Of a DNA stretch of 64,000 nt, positions 27,235 to 39,140 are shown one piece after another; the first letter of the stretch is position 1, and the number at the start of each line of letters is the position of its first letter. The notes beneath the pieces are model-generated. The model was not told where the DNA came from. It ran no database searches and saw only the letters and a list, made by a program, of their open reading frames with translations. The DNA is from Alphaproteobacteria bacterium. Lineage in GTDB: Bacteria > Pseudomonadota > Alphaproteobacteria > Thalassobaculales > Thalassobaculaceae. The stretch covers positions 124,001 through 188,000 of the forward strand of contig JANSYS010000005.1 of NCBI GenBank assembly GCA_024742275.1, in the 5' to 3' direction. Both the position numbers and the translations under genes were made by a program.

Positions 27235-28206
27235 TTACTCGGCCGCCGCCACCTGGGCCGCATCCTCGAGTTCCGCCACATATTTCTCGGCTTCCAGCGC
27301 TGCCATGCAGCCCATGCCTGCCGCCGTCACCGCTTGGCGGTAGATTTTGTCGACGCAATCGCCGGCGGCGAACACACCGGGAATCGACGTGCGCGTCGCC
27401 CCCGCCTCCGTGATCAGATAGCCCTCATCGTCGAGCGGTACCTGGCCCCGGAAGGGTGCCGTCGCCGGGTCGTGACCGATGGCGACGAACAGGCCCTCAG
27501 CCGGCAGATCCGTCGTCGCCCCGTTCTTCACGTTCCTCACCCGCACGGCCTCGACACCGTCCATGGGACCGCTGCCGCCCAGAACTTCGTCAACGACGCT
27601 GTCCCAGACAACCGAGACCTTCGGATGGCGGAACAGGCGGTCCTGCATGATTTTCTCCGCCCGCAGACTGTCCCGACGATGCACCAGGGTGACCGTCTTG
27701 CAGATGTTCGCGAGGTAGAGCGTCTCCTCCACAGCGGTGTTGCCGCCGCCAACCACGACCACGTCCTTCTCGCGATAGAAAAAGCCGTCGCAGGTGGCGC
27801 AGGCGGAGACCCCGCGGCCGTTGAAATGCTGCTCGCTCGGAAGCCCCAGCCAACGAGCCTGCGCGCCGGTGGCGAGGATCACGCTGTCGGCGATATAGGT
27901 ATCGCCCTGATCGGTCGTACAACGCAGCGGACGGGCGGTGAAATCGACGGCGGTAACGATGTCGTAGACGATCTTCGTGCCGACATGCTCGGCCTGCTTC
28001 TGCATCTGCTCCATCAGCCAGGGGCCCTGGATGACGTCGGCGAAACCCGGATAATTCTCCACGTCGGACGTGATGGTCATCTGACCGCCCGGTTGCAGAC
28101 CGGCGAGCAGCACCGGCGAGAGATTGGCACGCGCTGTGTAGATTCCCGCGGTCAGGCCCGCCGCCCCCGCTCCCACGATCAGAACCTTCACCCGATGCTC
28201 GGCCAT
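27235..28206 (-). CDS. trxB: Thioredoxin-disulfide reductase
   Basis: A 323-residue low-molecular-weight thioredoxin reductase that passes electrons from NADPH via FAD to thioredoxin. FAD loop VLIVGAGAAGLTAGIYTARA at about 8-27, redox motif CATCDG with both Cys, NADP loop VVGGGNTAVEE and the C-terminal GVFAAGDCVDKIYRQAVTA are all intact. The start at 28206 (MAEHRVKV) fits the family length. It supplies reducing power that Prx and ScsB-type proteins elsewhere in the window could use. Confidence 0.97.
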   Translation of the reverse strand: MAEHRVKVLIVGAGAAGLTAGIYTARANLSPVLLAGLQPGGQMTITSDVENYPGFADVIQGPWLMEQMQKQAEHVGTKIVYDIVTAVDFTARPLRCTTDQGDTYIADSVILATGAQARWLGLPSEQHFNGRGVSACATCDGFFYREKDVVVVGGGNTAVEETLYLANICKTVTLVHRRDSLRAEKIMQDRLFRHPKVSVVWDSVVDEVLGGSGPMDGVEAVRVRNVKNGATTDLPAEGLFVAIGHDPATAPFRGQVPLDDEGYLITEAGATRTSIPGVFAAGDCVDKIYRQAVTAAGMGCMAALEAEKYVAELEDAAQVAAAE

Positions 28207-28385
28207 GCCACCCTCCTTGTCTCGATGGATGCAACATAGGCGGCACCGGGCCCGGCCTCAACCGGGGCGGTCCACCGCCGACACGAAGCGCACCTGGTCA
28301 AGCAGTTCGGCGCCCCGATATCGCGCGCTCGGCGCCAGAGCGAAGACACGTCGATGCGCGACTCCGGCCAGCGGCCAGTCCGATT

Positions 28386-30311
28386 TCAGAATCCGAACAT
28401 GTGGTCGAGGGAGAACGACACCCCGTCGCGGATCAAGCCATGATAGCCGAAGAGCCGGCAGGTCGTGTCGCGAATCAGGACATACCCCCCATCGCCCGCC
28501 GCCTGAATGTCCTCGGCGGAAAACACTTCGCCGGCCCTCCACAGACGCGATCCGCCGCAGGGGATCGCCAGCGATGCGCTCGCGATTTCTGACCCGTCGG
28601 CTCCGGTCAGGATGAGTTCCGTCTGGGATGTCGCATGCCAGGGCTTCGAGGCGGCGTAGATCAGGTGGCACATCGACTCAACACCACCGCCCTTCATGCA
28701 GTTGCCGAGCCGCAGGAACAGCCGGGTCGACAGGCCCGGCGGCGGGCCGCCATAGCTCTGCGGCTCGTTCTTGTAGGTCATCACGGTATTGAAGACATGA
28801 GCGCCGAAGCTGGTATCGGCCGCATGCCCGCTCTCGGTGTCCTCGTACCGGAAAAGCCCGTGCAGCCAGCCGTCGGCGGCATCCTCCCCGCCCTGGGAGA
28901 AGTCGTAGATGAATTCCAGGTGGCCGTAGCCGGACGGCAGGGTGGAGCCGTTCATCAGCTCGGCCGCCTCCAGCGCCACGCTGTCCGAGCGCTTCAGGAC
29001 CCCAAGCGGGCGCCGGGCGATCTCGGTACCGTCGGCGTCGATCAGCAACGCGGCGATCGGCTGCTTCTCCTGACCGCGGGTCATCGGCGTCGGCAGGGCG
29101 AAGGTGCGGTAGCGGTCCATAGGCAGCACCGGGGCAGGCAGAACGTACGCCTTGCCCAGATGCTTCATCGCATCGGGAATGTTCGGATCGCCCTTCAGAT
29201 CCGTGCGCTCGACATTGACATGGGCGATGCGGTTCCGCCGGTTACCGGCGACCACCTCGTACCGCGGCCGGACCACATGCTTACCCGCCCACAGCTCGAA
29301 CTGAGCGGGCCAAGCCGCGTCTGGGAACAGCTCGGCCGGATCGACCGAGATCGTTCCGAAGCCCGGCACCGATCGGTCGATGGGGCGGACATCGTCGCTG
29401 CCCATCAGGTTCAGGGCCATAGACCCGGCGGGAGCCGCATTCGGATGGGCGTTCTGCAGCCAAAGAACGATCCGCTCGCCCGGATTGGCCGCCGGCAGCC
29501 CCGCGTAGTAGTCGGCGGGCCACGCGTTGGCGTCATGGGTGCAGGACAGCTCCTCCGGCGCATCGCCGTAGGTGTCGACCGCGTACTTGACCACATCATG
29601 CCCCCGCGCGCCGAGCGCGTGGATGAACAGAGTGCCCGCGAACTCGCCCAGACCGAAGCGGGCGCGGATCTCGGCGCTGTCCAGGATGATGCCGGCCGGA
29701 CCGTCGGGCAGGTCCTGCTCCCAGGTGGCCAGCACTTTGCCTTCGGAGTCGAACAGGCGCAGCCACAGCCGCATGTCCCTGGCGCCGTAGCCGCTCCAAT
29801 AGTTCGCGGTCACCAAACGGGTGTGCCGACCGCCGCCGTCCCTCAGAAAACCATGGTTGGTGGCGAAGTTCAGGGGATCGAGATACTTGCGCGGGTTCGA
29901 CAGCATGGCATCCGGCAGCCGCGCGTCGTCCAGCGTCACCACTCGCATCCCGTCGGGCAGGAGGTGGCGAATATGGGCGACCAGACGCGTTGTATCGAAC
30001 GCCGGGATCAGCAGCGCGGAAGCCTTGCTCGCACCGATTTCCGCGATCGGCATGGCCGTTCGATCAAGGACGTCCTTCCCCACCCGCTCGACCGCCTGCA
30101 CGAAGACGGTCTCCACGGCGAGTTCGGAGACGTCATGCAGTTCGGCGAAGGTTTCCAGATGACCCAGCGGATCGTAGAGCGCGACCGTACCTCCGGCCGA
30201 AAGATCGGAGAGCAACGTCCCGATCTTGTCCGCGGTCAGCGGATGGCCGACCGCTTTGAAGAAGCTGAAACCGCCGACCTGGTTGGAGTAGGTGTCGATC
30301 TTGAGCGCCAT
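28386..30311 (-). CDS. Large hypothetical protein, 641 residues
   Basis: I do not recognise a named family. The first 120 residues (ALKIDTYSNQVGGFSFFKAVGHPLT, GTVALYDPLGHLETFAEL) look like a small alpha/beta domain. The rest is rich in beta strands, with several segments of the type RLWLRLFDSEGKVLATWEQDLPDG, as in beta-sandwich domains, and contains few Cys, mostly near the C-terminus. No signal peptide, membrane helix or catalytic motif is visible. Codon use is like its neighbours, and the reading frame is intact over 1.9 kb, so it is a real gene. It sits between trxB and the ELM1 gene on the same strand. Confidence 0.75.
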   Translation of the reverse strand: MALKIDTYSNQVGGFSFFKAVGHPLTADKIGTLLSDLSAGGTVALYDPLGHLETFAELHDVSELAVETVFVQAVERVGKDVLDRTAMPIAEIGASKASALLIPAFDTTRLVAHIRHLLPDGMRVVTLDDARLPDAMLSNPRKYLDPLNFATNHGFLRDGGGRHTRLVTANYWSGYGARDMRLWLRLFDSEGKVLATWEQDLPDGPAGIILDSAEIRARFGLGEFAGTLFIHALGARGHDVVKYAVDTYGDAPEELSCTHDANAWPADYYAGLPAANPGERIVLWLQNAHPNAAPAGSMALNLMGSDDVRPIDRSVPGFGTISVDPAELFPDAAWPAQFELWAGKHVVRPRYEVVAGNRRNRIAHVNVERTDLKGDPNIPDAMKHLGKAYVLPAPVLPMDRYRTFALPTPMTRGQEKQPIAALLIDADGTEIARRPLGVLKRSDSVALEAAELMNGSTLPSGYGHLEFIYDFSQGGEDAADGWLHGLFRYEDTESGHAADTSFGAHVFNTVMTYKNEPQSYGGPPPGLSTRLFLRLGNCMKGGGVESMCHLIYAASKPWHATSQTELILTGADGSEIASASLAIPCGGSRLWRAGEVFSAEDIQAAGDGGYVLIRDTTCRLFGYHGLIRDGVSFSLDHMFGF

Positions 30312-30395
30312 CGCTCCACGCCGTCGCTGTTTGCAGGGTCTCCCGATAGCCGCACCAAATAGCCGAACCGCCTGGAATCGGCAATGCGAGGCTCT

Positions 30396-31415
30396 CTATC
30401 GCTGCGATCGAAGCATGCGATCGCCAACCGAAAAACCGCCATGGACCGCCAGCCTATCCGCCAAAAGCGCACCGACCCGAGCCGTCTCCAACAGCGGATC
30501 GTAGCGCCACGTCTCAAGGCGTCCCTCGAAGGGTCTCGTATAGCCCAGTTCCCGCAGGCGGGCGTGGAACGCGGCAAGACGCCCACTTTCCGGTTCCACG
30601 GTGGCGATATGCACAGGCTTGCCGGTCGCCAGCGCCTCGGACGCCATGTTCACCGAATCCGAAGTAACGACAAGAGCATCGCAGAGATGCAGAAAGGCCA
30701 GATAAGGGTTCTCGCCCTCGCCCGTCCAGACGGTTCCAGGGATATCTGCCAGCCTTGCGGCCAGGGCGGCCCGCGTCGCGTCGTCCGTGCGCCGAGAGCA
30801 GGCAACCAGCAGCGACCCGCCACTGGTCGTCGCCAGACGCCGAAGGTCCTCGACGAAGTGTGCGACCGCCCCGGGCGAAAAATCGTAGCGCTTGTTCGAG
30901 CCGCCGACATTAACCGCGACGAGCGGACGCGGCAGGTCGGCGACCTCGGTCATCCACGGCTTTGCCGCCTCCAGGAGCTTGTCCGGCGCCTGGGGGTTGA
31001 GGGCCCCGAGCGTGGTGACCACGTTCGGGCCGCGCGCCGGGTCGTGCTCGGGCACGATCAGCATGTCGAAGTAGCGCGGATCGATTCGGGGGTCCTGGAT
31101 ATGCGCCAGGAACGGAGCAGTCCCGGCGCGCGCCGCCAATCGCCGAAGCGCCAACGCGGCCCCGGCCGTTCTCCGCCCGCAGGAGATCACGACATCCGGC
31201 CAGGGGTCGACGATTGGATCGCCTCCCGCCGTCGCCGGTACACCAGGCCAGGTTCCCGCCTGCGGCACGGCGCGCAACAGCCAACTCGGATGGATTCGCT
31301 TGATCAGCGGTGTCAGCCCGGCCGCGTCGGCCAATCCGAGGCACTGGATGCGCATACCGACCGTTCCGTCCGTCAGCACCCAACAGAGTATCTGTGTATC
31401 AGAAGAAACACTCAT
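30396..31415 (-). CDS. Mitochondrial fission ELM1 family protein
   Basis: A 339-residue protein of the ELM1 (DUF1022) family, related in fold to GT-B glycosyltransferases. Typical parts are WVLTDGTVGMRIQCLGLADA at the start, PDVVISCGRRTAGAAL, AHIQDPRIDPRYFDMLIVPEHD, VNVGGSNKRYDF and VTSDSVNMASEALATGKPV. The bacterial role is unclear; ELM1 in plants acts in mitochondrial fission. Divergent from an Lrp gene with 129 bases between the starts. Confidence 0.88.
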   Translation of the reverse strand: MSVSSDTQILCWVLTDGTVGMRIQCLGLADAAGLTPLIKRIHPSWLLRAVPQAGTWPGVPATAGGDPIVDPWPDVVISCGRRTAGAALALRRLAARAGTAPFLAHIQDPRIDPRYFDMLIVPEHDPARGPNVVTTLGALNPQAPDKLLEAAKPWMTEVADLPRPLVAVNVGGSNKRYDFSPGAVAHFVEDLRRLATTSGGSLLVACSRRTDDATRAALAARLADIPGTVWTGEGENPYLAFLHLCDALVVTSDSVNMASEALATGKPVHIATVEPESGRLAAFHARLRELGYTRPFEGRLETWRYDPLLETARVGALLADRLAVHGGFSVGDRMLRSQR

Positions 31416-31544
31416 TGCGTCAGTTATCGAAAGAAAATGTCACAATCACGCAACGATCTTGCTCGCGATACTGGAATCGGCTATAGGCACACCAACGTTC
31501 CAACGCTAACCGCCACACATTTCAATCGTTCCCCCGGAGCCCAA

Positions 31545-32057
31545 ATGCGACGTGTAAAACTTGATCGCATCGACCGCCGAATTTTGCGCGACCTTCAGGA
31601 CAACGGTCGCATGACCAACGTCGAGCTGGCCAACCGTGCCGGCATCTCAGCGCCGCCCTGCCTACGCCGTGTCCGCGCCCTCGAAGAAGCCGGATTTATC
31701 CGGGGATACCATGCGGAGGTGGCGCCTGAACACCTCGGTTTCACCGTGACCATCTACGCCCATGTCGGTCTCACAAGCCAGGCGGAGGGCGATCTCGCCC
31801 GCTTCGAGGAGATGGTCGGCCAATGGCCCGAGGTGCGCGAGTGCCACATGCTGATGGGCGAGGCGGATTTCCTGTTGAAGATCGTCGCTAAGGACTGGGA
31901 CGCCTTCCAGCGCTTCCTGACGTCCAAGCTGACGCCGGCGCCGCTGGTTTCCAACGTCAAGACGGCCCTCGTCATCCGCACCAAGAAGCGAATGCCGGGC
32001 GTTCCGATCGAGGACATGCCGGAGGAGGAGGACGAGGACGGGATCGAGGAGAGCTAG
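31545..32057 (+). CDS. Lrp/AsnC family transcriptional regulator
   Basis: A 170-residue regulator. The helix-turn-helix is at about 8-55 (LDRIDRRILRDLQDNGRMTNVELANRAGIS) and the RAM ligand-binding domain at about 65-150 (YAHVGLTSQAEGDLARFEE, HMLMGEADFLLKIVAKD). The start at 31545 is the ATG before the HTH; upstream in-frame sequence overlaps the divergent ELM1 gene. The last 15 residues are strongly acidic (Glu/Asp run), an unusual tail for this family. It probably autoregulates and may control ELM1. Confidence 0.92.
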   Translation: MRRVKLDRIDRRILRDLQDNGRMTNVELANRAGISAPPCLRRVRALEEAGFIRGYHAEVAPEHLGFTVTIYAHVGLTSQAEGDLARFEEMVGQWPEVRECHMLMGEADFLLKIVAKDWDAFQRFLTSKLTPAPLVSNVKTALVIRTKKRMPGVPIEDMPEEEDEDGIEES

Positions 32058-32177
32058 CCCTCCTTCGGCTCGCCGCTCCGTGCTTCGGCGATCCGGAGAA
32101 ACACGGATCGCCGCACACACCGAACCCGGTCCGTCCTGAACGCGGGCCGGGAGCGACTCTCGGTCCGGCGGCCCGGC

Positions 32178-32651
32178 CTACTGAATCGCGATCGAGAGTA
32201 TTTCGAAGCTCTTCGAGCCTTTCGGCGTGGTGACCTCGACGGAATCGCCGACACGCTTGCCGATCAGGGCACGGGCGATCGGCGAGGACGTCGAGATGAA
32301 GCCGCGCGCGATATCCGCCTCGTAGGGGCCGACGATGGTGTAGGCCGTCTCCTCGTCGGTCTCCTCATCCGCGACCTCCACGGTCACGCCGAAGGTGACT
32401 GTCTCGCCCTTGAGCTTCTTCGGATCGATCACCTCGCAGCGGCTGATCACATCCTCCAGCTCGGCGACACGGCCCTCGATGAAGCTCTGGCGTTCGCGCG
32501 CAGCATGATACTCGGCGTTCTCGGAGAGATCGCCATGCTCACGCGCTTCGGCTATGGCCTTGATCACGGCCGGCCGTTCCACGGACTTCAGAGTCTTCAG
32601 TTCATCCGTCAGACGGGCATGCCCCTCTGCGGTCATCGGCACCTTTTCCAT
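32178..32651 (-). CDS. greA: Transcription elongation factor GreA
   Basis: A 157-residue GreA, which rescues backtracked RNA polymerase by stimulating transcript cleavage. The N-terminal coiled coil MEKVPMTAEGHARLTDELK to about residue 75 carries the acidic tip (REHGDLSENAEYHAARERQ). The C-terminal FKBP-like domain has VTFGVTVEVAD and IARALIGKRVGDSVEV. Length and start match the family. It is 109 bases after carB on the same strand, a usual neighbour in alphaproteobacteria. Confidence 0.97.
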   Translation of the reverse strand: MEKVPMTAEGHARLTDELKTLKSVERPAVIKAIAEAREHGDLSENAEYHAARERQSFIEGRVAELEDVISRCEVIDPKKLKGETVTFGVTVEVADEETDEETAYTIVGPYEADIARGFISTSSPIARALIGKRVGDSVEVTTPKGSKSFEILSIAIQ

Positions 32652-32760
32652 CGGCTCTTCGCCTGCTCAAACCTATCCCATCATCCGTTCCGGACGCCGC
32701 ATTGGGCTCAGTCTGGATCGGCAACGACGACCGGTTTCCCGACCGCGCCCCCCGCAATCG

Positions 32761-36017
<3,257 letters not shown>

Positions 36018-36018
<1 letters not shown>

Positions 36019-37199
36019 TAGTCGAGGAGCTCCCGGAACCGGGCGAAGAGGTAGTGGCTGTCCATCGGGCCCGGCGAGGCTTCCGGATGGTACTGCACGC
36101 TGAAGATCGGCTTACCCTCGACCTTGAGGCCCTCCACCGAGCCGTCGAACAGGGAGCGGTGGGTGACGGTCACGCCGTCGGGCAGGCTGGCCTCCTGGAC
36201 GACGAAGCCGTGGTTCTGGCTGGTGATCTCGACCTTGCCGGTCTCCAGGTCCTTGACCGGATGGTTCGCGCCCCGGTGGCCCATGTGCATCTTCTCGGTC
36301 TTGGCCCCCAGCGCCAGCGCCAGCATCTGGTGGCCGAGGCAGATGCCGAAGATCGGCTTGCCCGAGTCGATCAGCTTCTTTAGTTCCGGCACCGCGTAGA
36401 CGCCGGTGGCCGCCGGATCGCCGGGGCCGTTGGCGAGGAAGATGCCGTCCGGGGCGTGGCCGAGGATCTCGTCCGCCGTCGTGGTCGCCGGCACCACCGT
36501 CACCTTGCAGCCCTGGGCCGCCAGATTCCGCAGGATGTTGCGCTTCGCCCCATAGTCGACCGCGACCACGTGCTTGGTCGGGCCGTCCCCAACAAGATCG
36601 GCGAGCGTGCCGTAGCCGTCGCTGTCGCCGTCGTCGGCGAAGCTCCACAGCGTTGTGTCCCACGTATAGGTCTGGGTGCAGGAGACCTGTTTGGCGAGGT
36701 CCATACCCTCCAGCCCCGGCCACTCCGCCGCCAGTTTCTTCAGGGCGTCGAGGTCGAACGTGCCGTCGGGGGAGACGCAGAGCGCGCCGTGCGGGGCGCC
36801 GATGTCGCGGATCCGTCGTGTCAGCCTCCGCGTGTCCACGCCGGCGATGCCCGGCAGGTCATGCGACTTCAGCCAGTCGTCGAGGGTCCGCTCGGAGCGG
36901 TAGTTCGACGGGTCCGTGATATCGGCGCGCAGAACGCAGCCGAGCGCGACCGGGGTGCCGGTCTCGTGGTCGTTGACGTTGGCGCCGACATTGCCCACAT
37001 GCGGGAACGTGAAGGTGATGATCTGGCCGGCGTAGGACGGATCGGTGAGGATCTCCTGATACCCGGTCATGGAGGTGTTGAAGACCACCTCGCCGACCTT
37101 GGCGACCGCGGCCCCGAAGCCGCGCCCGAAGATCGCCGTCCCATCCGCCAAAACCAGAACCGCCGTTGCGTCTTGAGGGATGGCGGCAGGATCGGTCAT
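36018..37199 (-). CDS. carA: Carbamoyl-phosphate synthase small subunit
   Basis: A 393-residue glutamine amidotransferase subunit that feeds ammonia to CarB. The N-terminal half has [18 protein letters not shown] and [22 protein letters not shown]. The class I GATase half has the nucleophile in [14 protein letters not shown] and the His-Glu of [12 protein letters not shown]. Length is typical. A good minus-strand promoter candidate lies at 37258-37286. Confidence 0.98.
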
Positions 37200-37577
37200 G
37201 CGGTGTCTCCGGATCAGGCGGTTACCGAGCGGCGGTCGTCAGCCGTCGCGCCGTGGGACTATACCGCCTTGTGCGGAGGGTCCCAACTCGGCGGGCGGGC
37301 GGAGGCGACGGGTCGGTAAATTGGTCGGGTGATACGCGAGGAAACGATCGACGTCAAGCCGGAAGGTGCCAAAAAATCCTTTTTAATTCAATCACTTAGA
37401 AAATCATCTCGGCATTGCAACATGAAACCGGATCGTATATTGTCCCGTCTTTCGTACCTGATCGGTTGACGTTGATCGTCGCCCGCTCGGCGGCGAATGG
37501 GCGACGACGGCCGGCACGGCCAACGCCGAACTCATGGCCAATGTGCCGGACTCACTCGGTTTCTGGGGAGAAACTGA
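37200..37577. other. Intergenic region between carA and yqeY
   Basis: 378 bases separate these divergent genes. It holds two carA promoter candidates and, for yqeY, TTGCAA (37415-37420) with TATATT (37436-37441), spacer 15. The stretch 37370-37440 is clearly richer in AT than its surroundings. A short plus-strand frame from 37415 is not coding-like. No RNA gene was seen. Confidence 0.5.
37258..37286 (-). promoter_or_regulatory. Possible carAB promoter
   Basis: On the minus strand TTGGGA (37281-37286), a 17-base spacer and TATAGT (37258-37263) lie about 60 bases before the carA start. A second candidate, TTGACG then 17 bases then TATCAC, lies further upstream near 37332-37361. No PyrR-type or arginine operator was identified. 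Confidence 0.45.
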
Positions 37578-38033
37578 ATGTTGCGCGAACAGCTTAAGAC
37601 CGCCTTGAAGGATGCCATGCTCGCGAAGGATCAGCGGGCGGTTGGCACCGTGCGCCTTATCAACGCGGCCTTGAAGGACCGCGATATCGCCGCGCGGGAG
37701 AAAGGCAACCTCGACGGTATCAACGAGGAAGAGATTCTGTCGATGCTTTCCACAATGGTGAAGCAGCGGCAGGAATCGATCCGGCTCTACGAGGAGGGCG
37801 GGCGTTGCGAGCTCGCCACCCAGGAGCAGGAGGAAATTGACATTATTCGTCGGTTCATGCCGTCCCAGCTCGAAGGTCAGGAGCTGGAATCGACGATCGA
37901 CAGCACCATCAAGGAGATCGGCGCGTCCGATCTCAAGGACATGGGCAGAATCATGTCGACGCTTAAGCAGCGCTATCCGGGCCGCATGGACTTCTCCAAA
38001 GCCTCGGGCCTGGTGCGTCAGCAACTGGTGTAG
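37578..38033 (+). CDS. yqeY: GatB/YqeY domain-containing protein
   Basis: A 151-residue protein like the C-terminal tail domain of GatB (YqeY). It has LREQLKTALKDAMLAKDQRAVGTVRLINAALKDRDI at the start, EEEILSMLSTMVKQRQESIRLYEEGGR in the middle and QRYPGRMDFSKASGLVRQQL at the end. It may bind tRNA. In alphaproteobacteria this gene usually follows carA divergently, and is followed by dnaG and rpoD; here cdd converges on it instead. Confidence 0.95.
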   Translation: MLREQLKTALKDAMLAKDQRAVGTVRLINAALKDRDIAAREKGNLDGINEEEILSMLSTMVKQRQESIRLYEEGGRCELATQEQEEIDIIRRFMPSQLEGQELESTIDSTIKEIGASDLKDMGRIMSTLKQRYPGRMDFSKASGLVRQQLV

Positions 38034-38145
38034 CGGGCGGCGGGGCGCCGGCCCTGCCGTCCACCGCCATCCCGACGGAAGCCGGGGTCAATCCGCAGCA
38101 CGCGGGCGGAGACCCCGACTCGAATTCAGGGTGACGGGAGAACTG

Positions 38146-38697
38146 TCAGATGGGCAAATCGAACCCGTAGGGCAACAGCCGGTCGAGGTCGAAGACGTCT
38201 CCCAGCGCGCCCTCTCCGCCGCCGTCGACGATGACCAGGGTCTCCGGCTCCCGCGAGCCGAACTCATGGATAACCTGCCGGCAGATGCCGCAGGGCGACC
38301 GGTCGGCCACCGGAGCCTCCAGGGCCGCGACGCAGCTCACCACCAGCACTTCCAGCTTCCGGAAGCCGAGCGTGGCCGCTTGGGTCAGGGCCGTCCGTTC
38401 GGCGCAGATCGTGCCGCCGTAGCTCGCATTCTCCACATTGGCGCCGGAAATCACCCGGCGCTCCTGGTCGTCGGCCATGATCAGCGCCGCGCCGACCCGA
38501 AAGCGGGAATAGGGCGCATGCGCCCGTGCTGCGGCGTCCCGCGCGGCGTCGCGCAGCCGTCCGATCTCCGTCGGGTCCACCGACACGGTCTTCTCGGGGA
38601 TCGCCCGCCCCGGTACGGTCAGCCGGCCGAGCGGAGTCGCGGTAGCCGCGTCGGGGCGGGCGACCGCCGGAAGCACCAGCGTGACACGCCCGGTCAT
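38146..38697 (-). CDS. cdd: Cytidine deaminase
   Basis: A 183-residue protein whose residues about 40-180 form a homotetrameric-type cytidine deaminase for pyrimidine salvage. The catalytic and zinc motifs are NVENASYGGTICAERTAL (Cys, Glu) and SPCGICRQVI (two Cys). APYSRFRVGAAL precedes them. About 40 N-terminal residues before the usual start (VTLVLPAVARPDAATATPLG) are extra. The ATG at 38697 overlaps the hisI stop in TGATG. A start at an internal codon nearer DPTEIGRL is possible. Confidence 0.92.
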   Translation of the reverse strand: MTGRVTLVLPAVARPDAATATPLGRLTVPGRAIPEKTVSVDPTEIGRLRDAARDAAARAHAPYSRFRVGAALIMADDQERRVISGANVENASYGGTICAERTALTQAATLGFRKLEVLVVSCVAALEAPVADRSPCGICRQVIHEFGSREPETLVIVDGGGEGALGDVFDLDRLLPYGFDLPI

Positions 38698-39140
38698 CAA
38701 GGCTCCCCGTAGACCGCGTGCGGGTCATAGGCTTTGTCGCCCGTGACCTCCAGCGCGACCCCGTCGTCGACGCGCACAACCTTGCGGTAGAAGCACGTCT
38801 GGTAGCCGACGTGACAGGCGCCGGGACCGACCTGCTCTACCAGCAGCAGCACGGTGTCCTGATCGCAGTCGAGCCGGATCTCCCTCACCCGCTGCACATG
38901 GCCGCTGCTCTCGCCCTTGCGCCACATGGCCTTGCGGGAGCGGGAATAGTAGTGCGCCTCGCCGGTCTCGATGGTGGCGGCAAGCGCCGGTGCGTCCATC
39001 CAGGCCATCATCAGTACCGTGCCGCTCTCCGCATCGGCGGCGACGGCGGGAATCAGGCCGTCCGGTCCGAATTTCGGCGCCAGGGTCTTTCCTTCCTCCA
39101 CATCGCGGGCATCGCCCTGGGCGGCAAACTCGATCGTCAT
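38697..39140 (-). CDS. hisI: Phosphoribosyl-AMP cyclohydrolase
   Basis: A 147-residue enzyme that opens the purine ring of PR-AMP in histidine synthesis. It has LIPAVAADAESGTVLMMAWMD, the metal-binding series LDCDQDTVLL, then CHVGYQTCFYRKV, and RSRKAMWRKGESSGHVQ. It is the stand-alone HisI form without HisE. The start overlaps the M20 peptidase stop by 4 bases (ATGA, 39137-39140) and its stop overlaps the cdd start, so all three are coupled. The rest of the his operon is not here. Confidence 0.96.
   Translation of the reverse strand: MTIEFAAQGDARDVEEGKTLAPKFGPDGLIPAVAADAESGTVLMMAWMDAPALAATIETGEAHYYSRSRKAMWRKGESSGHVQRVREIRLDCDQDTVLLLVEQVGPGACHVGYQTCFYRKVVRVDDGVALEVTGDKAYDPHAVYGEP

Noticed and set aside
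28635-30362. A 575-codon plus-strand frame opposite the 641-residue orphan
   Set aside because: The minus-strand frame has regular hydrophobic strands and balanced composition, the plus-strand frame is Arg/His/Gln-rich; only the former looks like a protein.
37415-37597. A 60-codon plus-strand frame overlapping the yqeY start
   Set aside because: It covers the promoter and start of yqeY and shows no protein-like pattern.
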